Source: Chryseobacterium ureilyticum (GTDB lineage Bacteria > Bacteroidota > Bacteroidia > Flavobacteriales > Weeksellaceae). From it: a stretch of DNA of 64,000 bases. The notes under the pieces were generated by a model. That model made no database searches, had not been told where the DNA came from, and saw only the letters and a program-made list of their open reading frames with translations. Shown piece by piece: positions 51,828 to 60,917 of this stretch. The translations under genes were made by a program, and so were the position numbers. Position 1 is the first letter of the stretch. The number at the start of each line of letters is the position of its first letter. The stretch is taken from contig NZ_FTOL01000004.1 of assembly GCF_900156735.1 (NCBI RefSeq), positions 248,001-312,000 on the forward strand, in the 5' to 3' direction.

Positions 51828-51897
51828 AATAACAATAAATATCGTAAAGGGCGCTTTCGCCCGGTAAATCTAATGATATAAATGCTTTTTTATTCAT
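51826..51897 (-). CDS. Probable pyrB leader peptide
   Basis: A 23-codon ORF (ATG at 51897-51895, TAG at 51828-51826) starts MNKKAFISLDL and ends in U-rich codons (Leu-Tyr-Asp-Ile-Tyr-Cys-Tyr). Its stop codon overlaps the first bases of the terminator's upstream arm, so a ribosome finishing it would cover that arm. A hairpin GGGCG/CGCCC (51862-51849) lies within the ORF upstream of the U-rich part. The layout is that of the E. coli pyrBI leader: pause hairpin, U-rich run, terminator and leader peptide. The start codon is close to the predicted transcription start, so initiation may be nearly leaderless. Confidence 0.7.
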   Translation of the reverse strand: MNKKAFISLDLPGESALYDIYCY

Positions 51898-51902
51898 TAG
51901 GT

Positions 51903-51911
51903 GCAAAGATA
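51903..51911 (-). promoter_or_regulatory. Promoter -7 box of the pyrB leader
   Basis: TATCTTTGC on the minus strand matches the Bacteroidota -7 box; a TTTG lies upstream at a non-ideal spacing. Transcription should start a few bases before or at the leader ATG. Confidence 0.6.
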
Positions 51912-52019
51912 CAACAATTTTATGAACCTACAAAAACAAAGTTTAAAATAAATTAAAAACTTACGAATTCCTTATTCTCATTTAAAATTAATATTTTTGT
52001 TAAAACTCAAATATAGTTT

Positions 52020-52481
52020 ATGGATTTAAAAGACAAAATGATTCTCAGCATCATACAGGAAGACTCTACTTTATCTGTTAAAGAAATTTCAGAAAAAATA
52101 GGTCTTACCTTTACTCCAACGTACGAAAGAATCAAACAATTGGAGAAACAGGGGATCATTGAAAAGTATGTAGGTCTCTTAAACCGTGAAAAATTGGGTT
52201 TAAATATTGTCGTTTACTGTAATGTCCGACTTAAAGAACAATCCAAGAAAGTATTGGAAACCTTCGAGAAGAACATCATAAAGTACGACGAGGTACAGGA
52301 AATCATCAGTCTTTCCGGAGAATATGATTATATGTTGAAAATTATCGCAAAAGACATTAATTCTTATAATGACTTTGCTGTAAGTGTAATTTCAAACCTT
52401 CCCAATATTGGACAATACCACAGTTCCATCGTCCTTCATGAGGTGAAAAAATCTACCAAGTTTAAAATTGATCTGGAATAA
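52020..52481 (+). CDS. Lrp/AsnC-family transcriptional regulator
   Basis: The 153-residue regulator has an N-terminal HTH (LKDKMILSIIQEDSTLSVKEISEKIGLTFTPTYERIKQLEKQG) and a C-terminal RAM ligand-binding domain (LNIVVYCNVRLKEQSKKVLETFEK, VQEIISLSGEYDYMLKIIAKDI). Such proteins sense amino acids and control their metabolism. It lies between the divergent pyrB-car unit and the arginine operon, which makes those operons plausible targets; I see no operator to prove it. Confidence 0.92.
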   Translation: MDLKDKMILSIIQEDSTLSVKEISEKIGLTFTPTYERIKQLEKQGIIEKYVGLLNREKLGLNIVVYCNVRLKEQSKKVLETFEKNIIKYDEVQEIISLSGEYDYMLKIIAKDINSYNDFAVSVISNLPNIGQYHSSIVLHEVKKSTKFKIDLE

Positions 52482-52859
52482 GTCCTTTTATTTTAAACTT
52501 AATATTAATTCTGGTTTTCACTTACTGAAAACAATATATCTCATTATCATTTTGCGCCTTTGCGTTTTCAAATAGGTTTTTTAAATCTCTTATTTTGTTA
52601 TAAAAACGCAAAGACGCAAAAGAAATATATAAACTGTATGCTTTAAGGCACAAAGATTTTATCTTCGATAAAATTTACAACTGAGTAGTTTTCAAAAAAT
52701 CAATCATCAAATTCAAAGAGCGAAGTAAAACCCAACCATTAAGACCGCTTAAGCAAATAAGATTTAAGGATTTACAAACGATAAAACATAAGGCGTATTC
52801 TAAAAGTAATTTTAGATTTTTATGTCAGCTTAAGTTTTATGATCTTAATGGTTCAGATT
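52482..52859. other. Intergenic region with dispersed repeat
   Basis: The 378-base gap contains inverted phrases TTGCGCCTTTGCGTTTT (about 52551-52567) and a GCAAAGACGCAA-type repeat (52608-52680). It ends near the argH stop codon. No gene is supported. Confidence 0.5.
52608..52680. repeat. Dispersed GCAAAGACGCAA-type repeat
   Basis: GCAAAGACGCAA, then GGCACAAAGATTTTATC, then GATAAAATTTAC follow the same order as the copy at 28401-28470. An inverted copy of the first phrase precedes it. Confidence 0.5.
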
Positions 52860-54164
52860 TTAACCCAATAATTTATTCTTCAGTTTATTGAACTGGTATT
52901 CTATTTTATCAAGACAAAGATTTCCGATACTTCCCTGATGGGTATGATCCAGATCTCCGATTTCAAAATCAAACTCATTGTTTTCAATCTCCTGTCCTAC
53001 TTTCACATAGGCATCACGGAAAGAGCTTCCACTTTTCACTTCTTCATTGATCTTCTCTACACTGAAAAGATATTTATATTTTTCATCCTCCAAAATCCCG
53101 TCTTTTACCTGAATATTCGGCAAAGTATAACTTAAAATTTCCAGACATTCTTTTAAGGAATCAATTGCAGGGAAAAGAATTTCCTTTGTCAGCTGTACAT
53201 CTCGGTGATATCCTGACGGAAGGTTATTCGTTAATAGGATCAATTCATTGGGTAAAGATTGAATTCTATTGCATCGCGCACGAACCAGCTCAAAGATATC
53301 AGGGTTCTTTTTATGTGGCATAATGCTGCTTCCAGTCGTAAATTCCTTAGGGAAGCTGATGAAATCAAAGTTCTGATTTAAATACAGACAAACATCATAA
53401 GCAAATTTACCAAGGGTTCCGGCTAAAGTAGCCATTGACATTGCCAGTAATTTCTCCGACTTCCCACGAGTCATCTGAGCATATACAGAGTTATAATTCA
53501 TTGATTGAAATCCTAAATTATAAGTCGTACTCTCACGATTGATCGGGAAAGATGAGCCATAGCCGGCTGCTGAACCTAAGGGATTTTTATTAATGATATT
53601 TTTCACTGAAAATAACATTTCAACATCATCCAAGAGAGCTTCTGCATACGCCCCAAACCATAATCCGAATGATGATGGCATTGCAATCTGCAAATGGGTA
53701 TATCCTGGAAGCAAAACATTTTTATGCTGATCTGCCAATTGAATCAAAATCTGGAAAAACTCATCGGTAAGCGCTGTAATTTCACGGATTTCGTCTAATA
53801 AATATAGTTTTATGTCTAATAAAACCTGATCATTTCTTGATCTTGCTGTATGGATTTTTTTTCCTGTATCTCCTAATTCTGCAATCAGGATGGCTTCTAC
53901 CTGAGAATGGATATCCTCAGCATCTTTATCAATTTCAAAACTCCCATCTTCTATTTTATTTAAAATATCGTTCAATACGGAAAGCATCTGTACTGATTCT
54001 TCGTTGGAGATAATTCCGGTTTCTGCAAGCATCTTACAGTGTGCCATAGAACCTTTAACATCATATTTCGCTAAACGTTCATCAAAGTCAAGGTCTTTTC
54101 CTACTGTAAAATTATTGACTAATATATTGGTGGCGAGGTCATCCTTTTGCCATATCTTTTTCAT
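52860..54164 (-). CDS. argH: Argininosuccinate lyase
   Basis: The enzyme (434 residues from the chosen start) cleaves argininosuccinate to arginine and fumarate, the last step. The fumarase-type signature is TGSSIMPHKKNPDIFELVRARCNR, and other conserved blocks are EDIHSQVEAILI, SRNDQVLLDIKLYLL and GYTHLQIAMPSSFGLW. I chose the ATG at 54164 (MKKIWQKDD) because the earlier ones would add an unrelated leader. About 310 bases separate it from argE, more than other gaps in the operon, so an internal promoter is possible. Confidence 0.95.
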   Translation of the reverse strand: MKKIWQKDDLATNILVNNFTVGKDLDFDERLAKYDVKGSMAHCKMLAETGIISNEESVQMLSVLNDILNKIEDGSFEIDKDAEDIHSQVEAILIAELGDTGKKIHTARSRNDQVLLDIKLYLLDEIREITALTDEFFQILIQLADQHKNVLLPGYTHLQIAMPSSFGLWFGAYAEALLDDVEMLFSVKNIINKNPLGSAAGYGSSFPINRESTTYNLGFQSMNYNSVYAQMTRGKSEKLLAMSMATLAGTLGKFAYDVCLYLNQNFDFISFPKEFTTGSSIMPHKKNPDIFELVRARCNRIQSLPNELILLTNNLPSGYHRDVQLTKEILFPAIDSLKECLEILSYTLPNIQVKDGILEDEKYKYLFSVEKINEEVKSGSSFRDAYVKVGQEIENNEFDFEIGDLDHTHQGSIGNLCLDKIEYQFNKLKNKLLG

Positions 54165-54477
54165 AAATAAGTATTGATTTTCTACGATCATATGTTGTCG
54201 TGATACGATCCTACCATGATCTGATTTAAAATATTTGATTGATTTTGACAAGCCCAGCAAGACTTTCCTTAAATTACTATTAACTATAAAAAAACATTTT
54301 ATTATTATATAAAGTCACTATTTTTAATCGTATTGTTTGCATAAATCCTTATTAAAAACGTAAACTTTAAATGTCTGCTGAGCGTTAGTCAAAATATATT
54401 GTAAGCCGGAAGTATAAAACTGGGAGTTAATAACAAATTGTAAAAACATCCTTTCTTCTATCTTCCTGCTCCATCAT
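54165..54477. other. Gap between argE and argH
   Basis: These 313 AT-rich bases hold no supported gene, terminator or clear repeat. It may contain a secondary promoter for argH. Confidence 0.4.
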
Positions 54478-55560
54478 TTATAACACTTTTTCCAAAACCC
54501 GGATATAGATTTCTATCCCTTCCTCTATTTCGTTGATATAGATGAATTCATCCGCTGTATGGGAGCGCCTACTGTCTCCAGGACCCATTTTCACAGATGT
54601 GCATGGAATAATTGCCTGATCTGATGAGGTTGGTGATCCATAAGTTGTCCTTCCGATTTCCAATCCTGCCTGTACAAACGGGTGATCCATTTCTATTTTT
54701 GAGGAATTCAGTCGGAAAGATCTTGCAGTAAGTGTTGATTTCATTTGTGACTGAATGATTTCAAAGGCTTCTTTATTGGAATATTCATCCGTAACCCTTA
54801 CATCCAAAGTAAAATTACAGGATTCAGGAACAACATTGTGTTGTACTCCGGCATGGATTCCTGACAGTGTTACTTTAACTTCTCCCAGATATTCTGAAAT
54901 TTTTGGAAATTTAAAATTTAAAATTCCCTGCAGATCCTGCATACATTTCACAATCGAATTGTCATCATTGGGATGAGCAGCATGAGAAGGAGTTCCTTTC
55001 ATTTCTCCGTCAATCACCAACAGTCCTTTTTCAGCGATTGCCAGGTTCATCTGCGTGGGTTCTCCTACAATGGCAAGCTCGATATTAGGTAACTGTGGAA
55101 ACAGAGCCTCGATTCCGTCAAAACCTGAAATCTCCTCCTCTGCCGTCAACGCTATCACTAAATTATATTTTAAATCTTCTTTATCATAAAAATGTAAAAA
55201 AACCTGTGCCATGGAAACCAGAGAAGCTCCGGCATCATTACTTCCCAACCCAAACAGTTTACCGTCTTTTTCAATCGGCACAAACGGATCAAGTGTGTAA
55301 GCTTTATTAGGTTTTACGGTATCATGATGGGTATTCAGTAATACAGATGGTTTGAATACATCAAAGTTTTTATTCACTGCCCAAATATTATTTTTAAAAC
55401 GTTTGGTAGGAATCTGGTGTTTCTTGAAAAAGTTTTCAATCTCCACCGATGTATTGAATTCATCTTTACTGAATGAAGGAATTTCAATCAAATTTTTAAG
55501 CAATCCGACTGCATTATTCAACAATTCTTCTTTATTATAAACAGATTTCAGTTCCTGCAT
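54478..55560 (-). CDS. argE: M20-family deacylase of arginine synthesis (ArgE-like)
   Basis: The 360-residue metallo-peptidase-fold enzyme removes the acyl group from acyl-citrulline or acyl-ornithine intermediates. M20 ligands are visible: NTHHDTVKP near residue 77, LFGLGSNDAGASL near 105, TAEEEISGFDG near 140, GEPTQMNLAIAEKG near 165 and the C-terminal GPGDSRRSHTADEFI with His. In Bacteroidota with ArgF', deacylation follows the carbamoylation step, so the substrate is probably N-acylcitrulline. The gene overlaps argB by 26 bases. Confidence 0.88.
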   Translation of the reverse strand: MQELKSVYNKEELLNNAVGLLKNLIEIPSFSKDEFNTSVEIENFFKKHQIPTKRFKNNIWAVNKNFDVFKPSVLLNTHHDTVKPNKAYTLDPFVPIEKDGKLFGLGSNDAGASLVSMAQVFLHFYDKEDLKYNLVIALTAEEEISGFDGIEALFPQLPNIELAIVGEPTQMNLAIAEKGLLVIDGEMKGTPSHAAHPNDDNSIVKCMQDLQGILNFKFPKISEYLGEVKVTLSGIHAGVQHNVVPESCNFTLDVRVTDEYSNKEAFEIIQSQMKSTLTARSFRLNSSKIEMDHPFVQAGLEIGRTTYGSPTSSDQAIIPCTSVKMGPGDSRRSHTADEFIYINEIEEGIEIYIRVLEKVL

Positions 55561-56329
55561 GATGATTCTCTATATGATTTTTTAATTCGGTTTCTTTAAT
55601 CAGAAATACCTTATTTACATTATTCTTTATGGCTCCAAGAGCGTTTTCAAGTTTGGGTAAAATCCCTTTGTGTAATTTTCCTTGTTCTTTCAGTGTAGAA
55701 AATTCTTCTTCATTTACACTTTTAATAATAGATTCCGGATCATTTACATCTTCTAAAACTCCTTCTTTATCAAAACAATACAACAACTCTACTTCATATT
55801 TTTCTGACAACGCCTGAGCAATCACAGAAGCAATGGTATCAGCATTCGTATTGAAAAGATTTCCTTTTTTATCATGTGTAATGGCTGAAAATACAGGAAC
55901 AAGATCCAGTTTAATTAATTTTGAAACCAATTTCTTGTTCACACTTTTCTTATTGATATCGCCCACAAATCCAAAGTCAATTTCAGGATGTTCTCTTTTT
56001 TTAGCTTTAATAAGATTTCCGTCAGCTCCGGAAAATCCTATCGCATTACATTTTTTATGTTGTAATTTCTCAACAATATTTTTATTGATTCCACCTGCAT
56101 ATACCATCGTTACAATATCCAATGTTTCTTTATCGGTAATCCTCCTTCCGTTGATCATTTTCTGTTCTATTCCGAGTTTATCTGCCAGCGTTGTCGCTAG
56201 CTTTCCTCCGCCGTGAACAAGAATCTTCTTATCATTAATTCCGGAAAACTGATCTAAAAACTGATCCAGTAATCGTTCATCATCAATGAGCGCTCCGCCA
56301 ATTTTTATGATGTATATTTTCTGTTTCAT
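55535..56329 (-). CDS. argB: N-acylglutamate kinase
   Basis: The 264-residue amino-acid kinase phosphorylates N-acylglutamate. Motifs: IYIIKIGGALIDDERLL with Lys at the start, ILVHGGGKLATTLADKLG near 40, and MINGRRITDKETLDIVTMVYAGGINKN near 65. The family does not tell N-acetyl from N-succinyl substrate. It overlaps argE and is followed upstream by an intergenic hairpin repeat before argF'. Confidence 0.95.
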   Translation of the reverse strand: MKQKIYIIKIGGALIDDERLLDQFLDQFSGINDKKILVHGGGKLATTLADKLGIEQKMINGRRITDKETLDIVTMVYAGGINKNIVEKLQHKKCNAIGFSGADGNLIKAKKREHPEIDFGFVGDINKKSVNKKLVSKLIKLDLVPVFSAITHDKKGNLFNTNADTIASVIAQALSEKYEVELLYCFDKEGVLEDVNDPESIIKSVNEEEFSTLKEQGKLHKGILPKLENALGAIKNNVNKVFLIKETELKNHIENHHAGTEICL

Positions 56330-56357
56330 TTTTTTATTTATTGTATGGATAGATTAA

Positions 56358-56406
56358 TAGGAATAAATTCCTATCTTGGTGTTAAATCGTCCCTTCGGGA
56401 CTCTTG
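56358..56406. repeat. Covarying two-hairpin repeat, copy B (argB-argF' spacer)
   Basis: The first hairpin pairs ATAGGA with TCCTAT, then CTTGG...TTAAATC, then GTCCC/GGGAC around TTC. The order and linker match copy C at 59671-59726, with paired base changes in the second stem. Confidence 0.65.
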
Positions 56407-56410
56407 GGGA

Positions 56411-57364
56411 TTATTTTATATGGTCTAAAATTTCGCTGAATACGGTTTGTGCTGAGAAAATACGGTTCTTTGCCTGCTGGTAGATAATAGAATTATCACC
56501 ATCCATTACCTCATCACTCAATTCAACGTTACGACGAACAGGAAGACAGTGCATTACTTTTGCATCATTAGTGTTTGCCAGTTTTTCATTGGTCAACATC
56601 CAATTTTCTTCTACTTCCGGCATTGCTGCATAATCATCAAATGAAGACCAGTTTTTTACATAAATAAAGTCGGCATCTTTCAATGCTTCATCCTGATCAT
56701 GAATTACTTTTGTATCTTTTGTAAAAGCAGGGTCCAAATCATAACCTTCTGGGTTAGTAATCACAAGTTCCACATCCATTTCCTGCATCCATTCTGCAAA
56801 AGAATTTCCGACAGCATGAGCAATTGGCTTAATGTGTGGTGCCCATGTTAAAACAACTTTCGGCTTATGATCTTTTTTCCAGTTTTCTGTAATAGTGATA
56901 CAATCCGCAAAACTCTGTAATGGGTGACGTGTTGCCGATTCCAAAGAAATAACAGGAACTGTTGCATGTTTTTCAAACTGACTTAAGATGCTTTCGTTCA
57001 CATCATCATCCTTGCTTTTCATCCCTGCAAAACAACGAACAGCAATGATATCACAATACTGGTTTAACACCTCAATAGCATCTTTGATATGTTCCACAGT
57101 ATCTCCGTTCATCACGGCTCCATCTGCAAATTCAAGGTTCCATGCTTCTTGTGCAGCATTTAATGTCAATACATTTAAACCTAAGTTTTGCGCTGCAATC
57201 TGGCTGCTTAAACGTGTTCTTAAACTTGAATTTAAGAATACAAGACCTATTGTTTTTCCTTTTCCTTTTTCTGTTTCAGAAAGTGGGTTTGCTTTAATTT
57301 CTAAAGCTTTTTTTATGATTTCCTGTAAGTTTTCTACATCGCTTACTGAGGTAAATTTTTTCAT
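56411..57364 (-). CDS. argF': N-acylornithine carbamoyltransferase (probable N-succinylornithine type)
   Basis: The 317-residue transcarbamylase moves the carbamoyl group to an N-acylated ornithine. The carbamoyl-phosphate loop is NSSLRTRLSSQ near residue 46, with Trp in QEAWNLEF near 75. The C-terminal motif MHCLPVRRNVELSDEV is typical of the acylornithine class rather than ordinary OTC. Position 90 is Val (GDTVEH); the Bacteroides succinylornithine enzyme has Pro here and the Xanthomonas acetylornithine enzyme has Glu, so the succinyl form is favoured. It is preceded by argD and followed by argB. Confidence 0.9.
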   Translation of the reverse strand: MKKFTSVSDVENLQEIIKKALEIKANPLSETEKGKGKTIGLVFLNSSLRTRLSSQIAAQNLGLNVLTLNAAQEAWNLEFADGAVMNGDTVEHIKDAIEVLNQYCDIIAVRCFAGMKSKDDDVNESILSQFEKHATVPVISLESATRHPLQSFADCITITENWKKDHKPKVVLTWAPHIKPIAHAVGNSFAEWMQEMDVELVITNPEGYDLDPAFTKDTKVIHDQDEALKDADFIYVKNWSSFDDYAAMPEVEENWMLTNEKLANTNDAKVMHCLPVRRNVELSDEVMDGDNSIIYQQAKNRIFSAQTVFSEILDHIK

Positions 57365-57393
57365 TTGAATTGATTTTAAAGATTATTTTACTC

Positions 57394-58533
57394 TTAAATA
57401 TTTTTCAACACCTCTTTCAAAGCATTGATAAAAAGATCCGTTTCCTCTTTTTTGATATTCAGTGCCGGAAGAATCCTTAAAACACTTTTATCATTAGAGT
57501 TTCCGGTGAAAATATGATGATCAAACAGTAAGCTTTTCCTTACTTCTGAACAGTCTCTATCGAGTTCTATTCCGATCATCAATCCTTTCCTTCGGATGGA
57601 TTTAATATGTGGTAAATCTTTAATTTCATTTTCAATATACTCACCCATTTGTTGAGCATTTTCGATAAGGTTTTCATCTTTCATTACATCCAGAACAGCA
57701 ATTGAAGCTACACACGCTAAGTGATTTCCTCCAAAAGTTGTTCCCAGCAAACCGTTGCTAGCTTCAAACTTAGGATTGATTAAAACTCCGCCAACAGGAA
57801 AGCCATTTCCCATCCCTTTCGCTGTAGTAATGATATCTGCTTCAACTCCAAATTCCTGATGGGCAAAGAAATATCCGCTTCTTCCATATCCTGACTGCAC
57901 TTCATCCAGAATCAAAACAGCATCATATTTCTCACACAACTCTTTAATCTTAAATAAGAACTCTTCTGTGGGAATCATAATTCCGCCTACCCCTTGAATT
58001 CCTTCGATAATTACTGATGAAATTTCATTTCCGTGTACTTCAAAAGTTTGTTCAAGCTGCTTTATATCATTCCATTCGGATTTGATGAAGCGTTCTGAAA
58101 AATTTACCGGAGCAACAATTTTAGGATTATCCGTTACAGAAACTGCCGCAGAAGTTCTTCCGTGAAATGATCCTGAGAAATAAAGTACTTTGCTTTTTCC
58201 ATTGTGAAAAGAAGCTAGTTTTAATGCATTTTCATTAGCTTCAGCTCCTGAATTACAAAGGAAAAGGTTGTAATCTTCATACCCCGAAAGTTTTCCCAGC
58301 TTGCCAGCCAACTCTACCTGCAATTCATTCTGAACAGAGTTAGAATAGAAAGAGATTTTCTCTAATTGCTCTTTCAACTTATTTTTGTAGTGTGGATGAT
58401 TATGTCCAATTGAAATCACAGCATGTCCGCCGTAAAAGTCAAGATATTGTTCTCCTTTGTCATCCCAAAGAAAAGATCCCTGAGCTTTAATTGGATTTAT
58501 GTTGAATAATGGATATACGTTGAATAAATTCAT
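57394..58533 (-). CDS. argD: Acylornithine aminotransferase
   Basis: The PLP enzyme (379 residues from the chosen ATG, MNLFNVYPLF) transfers an amino group to N-acylglutamate semialdehyde. PLP-binding features: NSGAEANENALKLASFH near residue 95, LILDEVQSGYGRSGYFFAHQEFGVEADIITTAKGMGNGFPVGG with the Schiff-base Lys in TTAKG, then LLGTTFGGNHLACVASIAVLD. An upstream in-frame start would add 23 residues that do not fit the family. It is separated from argC by about 170 AT-rich bases. Confidence 0.93.
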   Translation of the reverse strand: MNLFNVYPLFNINPIKAQGSFLWDDKGEQYLDFYGGHAVISIGHNHPHYKNKLKEQLEKISFYSNSVQNELQVELAGKLGKLSGYEDYNLFLCNSGAEANENALKLASFHNGKSKVLYFSGSFHGRTSAAVSVTDNPKIVAPVNFSERFIKSEWNDIKQLEQTFEVHGNEISSVIIEGIQGVGGIMIPTEEFLFKIKELCEKYDAVLILDEVQSGYGRSGYFFAHQEFGVEADIITTAKGMGNGFPVGGVLINPKFEASNGLLGTTFGGNHLACVASIAVLDVMKDENLIENAQQMGEYIENEIKDLPHIKSIRRKGLMIGIELDRDCSEVRKSLLFDHHIFTGNSNDKSVLRILPALNIKKEETDLFINALKEVLKNI

Positions 58534-58700
58534 TTTTTTGTTTTTAATTAATTTCTTTTGTCTTGAAATCGAAGATTCGACATCGTCAAACAAAAGAAAC
58601 AAAAGTTCAAGACCTGGAAACTTCCGCTAAAAATTAGTTCTATTCTCCTAAGTCAGATTTAATTCTAGTTTTTAAAACTTACGATTGACTTATTAACTAT

Positions 58701-59666
58701 TTAAAAGGCTATCGGTTTCAAATTCAAACCTGTATTTTCTTCCCAGCCCATTGCGATATTCATATTTTGTACCGCCTGTCCTGAAGCTCCTTTCAACAAA
58801 TTGTCAATCGCTGAATGAATTACGGCAACATTTCCATTCTTCTCAATCTGAATCACACAGCGATTGGTATTGACAACCTGCTTTAAATCAATCGCCCTTT
58901 CACTTACTGTAACAAAAGGCTCTCCTGCATAAAAATCCTGATACAATTGTTCTATCTCCTTCAATTCCAGATCAGTTTTCACGGTAGAACTTGTAAAAAT
59001 CCCTCTTGCGAAATCTCCTCTCCATGGAACAAAATTCAGGTTTACTTCTTTATTATTAAATGAGATCAACTGTTGTAAAATCTCATCCACATGTTGATGT
59101 GTCAAAGTTTTATAAGCTGAAACATTATCATTTCTCCATGTAAAATGAGTTGTTGACTGCAAAGATTGCCCAGCTCCTGTAGAACCTGTAATCCCTGTGG
59201 TAAAAACTTCATTCAACAATCCTTTTTCTGACAATGGCAATAATGCCAATTGAATTGCGGTTGCAAAACATCCCGGATTGGCAATACTTTTTGACCCTGA
59301 CAGTTGTTTCTTATTGATTTCAGGTAAACCGTAGATAAAATTTCTGTTTCCAAAATTTCCATCCAAGCGGAAGTCATTCCCTAAATCAATCACAAGCGTA
59401 TCTTTATCAACAGGATTTTGAGTTAACCAATTCTGACTTTCCTTATGAGGAAGGCATAGAAAAAGAATATCGACCTCTTCTGTTTGATTGGTTAAAACCA
59501 TTTCACAAACCGTCGTTAAATCCGGGTACAGATCAGAAATTTTTGTTCCCGAATTCGAACGACTATATAAAAAACTCAATGTCACTTGGGGGTGAAAAGC
59601 CAGCAAGCGTATTAATTCACTTCCTGTATAACCATTGGCACCAACTATTCCTACTGTTTTTTTCAT
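58701..59666 (-). CDS. argC: N-acyl-gamma-glutamyl-phosphate reductase
   Basis: The 321-residue NADPH enzyme reduces N-acylglutamyl phosphate. The nucleotide motif VGIVGANGYTGSELIRLLAFHP is at the N-terminus, the catalytic Cys is in SIANPGCFATAIQLALLPL near residue 135, and GITGSTGAGQSLQSTTHFTWR follows. The His of HQHVDEIL and NFVPWRGDFARGIFTS complete the pattern. It lies between argG and argD. Confidence 0.95.
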   Translation of the reverse strand: MKKTVGIVGANGYTGSELIRLLAFHPQVTLSFLYSRSNSGTKISDLYPDLTTVCEMVLTNQTEEVDILFLCLPHKESQNWLTQNPVDKDTLVIDLGNDFRLDGNFGNRNFIYGLPEINKKQLSGSKSIANPGCFATAIQLALLPLSEKGLLNEVFTTGITGSTGAGQSLQSTTHFTWRNDNVSAYKTLTHQHVDEILQQLISFNNKEVNLNFVPWRGDFARGIFTSSTVKTDLELKEIEQLYQDFYAGEPFVTVSERAIDLKQVVNTNRCVIQIEKNGNVAVIHSAIDNLLKGASGQAVQNMNIAMGWEENTGLNLKPIAF

Positions 59667-59670
59667 GTTT

Positions 59671-59726
59671 GAACTAATAGGACTGCGTCCTATCTTGGGT
59701 TAAATCGTTCCTTCGGAACTCTAGTT
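59671..59726. repeat. Covarying two-hairpin repeat, copy C (argC-argG spacer)
   Basis: ATAGGAC/GTCCTAT forms the first hairpin, CTTGGGTTAAATC links, and GTTCC/GGAAC around TTC forms the second. Relative to copy B (GTCCC/GGGAC) both sides of one base pair changed, keeping the pairing. Confidence 0.65.
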
Positions 59727-60917
59727 GATATTTTGATTAATCTGGTGGTATATATTCAAAGAATTACTTACAATTTTCGTATATCCTTTTACATCTTCTC
59801 CCGTCCAGGCTCTATTTGCTTCTCCGTAGCTTCCGAATTTATCAGACATTAAATCATGATCAGATTCAATTCCGTTTAAGATAAATCTATATGGATGAAG
59901 GGTTACAAACACTTTTCCACTTACCGTTTTCTGAGAATCCATTAAGAAAGACTCAATATTTCTCATCACAGGATCTAAGAAAAGTGCTTCATGTAGCCAG
60001 TTTCCATACCAGTCGGATAACTGGGATTTCATCATTTGCTGATATTTTGAAAGCGTATGTTTTTCTAATAAATGATGCGCTTTAATAATTACAGATGCTG
60101 CCGCTGCTTCAAATCCTACTCTTCCTTTAATTCCTACAATGGTATCTCCAACGTGAATATCACGACCAATTCCATAAGCAGAAGCCAGTTCTTCTATTTT
60201 TTGAATCGCATAAACAGAGTGATTAAAACTTTCTCCATTTACCGCTACAACCTCTCCATTTTTAAACTCAATTTCCAATTCTGAAGGTTGAGTTTCCTGA
60301 ACTTGGGACGGAAACGCTTCTTCCGGCAGATAGTTTCTTGAGGTCAAAGTCTCTTTTCCACCTACAGAAGTTCCCCAAAGTCCTTTATTTACTGAATATT
60401 GTGCTTTATGGAATTCCATTTCATAGCCATGGCTTTTCAAAAACTCAATTTCTTCTTCACGGGACAAAGCCATGTCACGAATTGGCGTAATGATCTCAAT
60501 ATTCGGACACATTACCTGGAAAATCAGATCAAAACGAACCTGATCATTTCCTGCTCCTGTACTTCCGTGAGCAATAGCATCTGCTCCTACTTCAATCGCA
60601 TATTTTGCAATTTCCTGCGCCTGAATGGTACGCTCAGCACTTACAGAAAGAGGATACGTGTTATTTTTCAATACGTTCCCGAAAATCAAATACTTCACAC
60701 AAGAATTGTAATAATCTTCCTGAGCATCTACGCACCTGTACTCTTTTACCCCAAGGTTTAAAGCTTTTTTCTCCAACTCTTTTTCTTCTTCTTTAGAAAA
60801 ACCTCCGGTATTTACAGTAACCGCATATACATCATACCCCAGTGTTTCACTAAGATATTTTGCACAGTAGGAAGTATCTAAACCTCCACTAAACGCTAAG
60901 ATGACTTTCTTGTTCAT
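59721..60917 (-). CDS. argG: Argininosuccinate synthase
   Basis: The enzyme (398 residues from the ATG at 60917, MNKKVILAF) joins citrulline and aspartate using ATP. The P-loop-like motif is ILAFSGGLDTSYCAKYL, followed by EYRCVDAQEDYYNSCVKYL and AHGSTGAGNDQVRFDLIFQ. An upstream start would give a nine-residue extension that overlaps the acetyltransferase gene more. The chosen start still overlaps that gene by 29 bases, indicating coupled translation. Confidence 0.95.
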   Translation of the reverse strand: MNKKVILAFSGGLDTSYCAKYLSETLGYDVYAVTVNTGGFSKEEEKELEKKALNLGVKEYRCVDAQEDYYNSCVKYLIFGNVLKNNTYPLSVSAERTIQAQEIAKYAIEVGADAIAHGSTGAGNDQVRFDLIFQVMCPNIEIITPIRDMALSREEEIEFLKSHGYEMEFHKAQYSVNKGLWGTSVGGKETLTSRNYLPEEAFPSQVQETQPSELEIEFKNGEVVAVNGESFNHSVYAIQKIEELASAYGIGRDIHVGDTIVGIKGRVGFEAAAASVIIKAHHLLEKHTLSKYQQMMKSQLSDWYGNWLHEALFLDPVMRNIESFLMDSQKTVSGKVFVTLHPYRFILNGIESDHDLMSDKFGSYGEANRAWTGEDVKGYTKIVSNSLNIYHQINQNIN

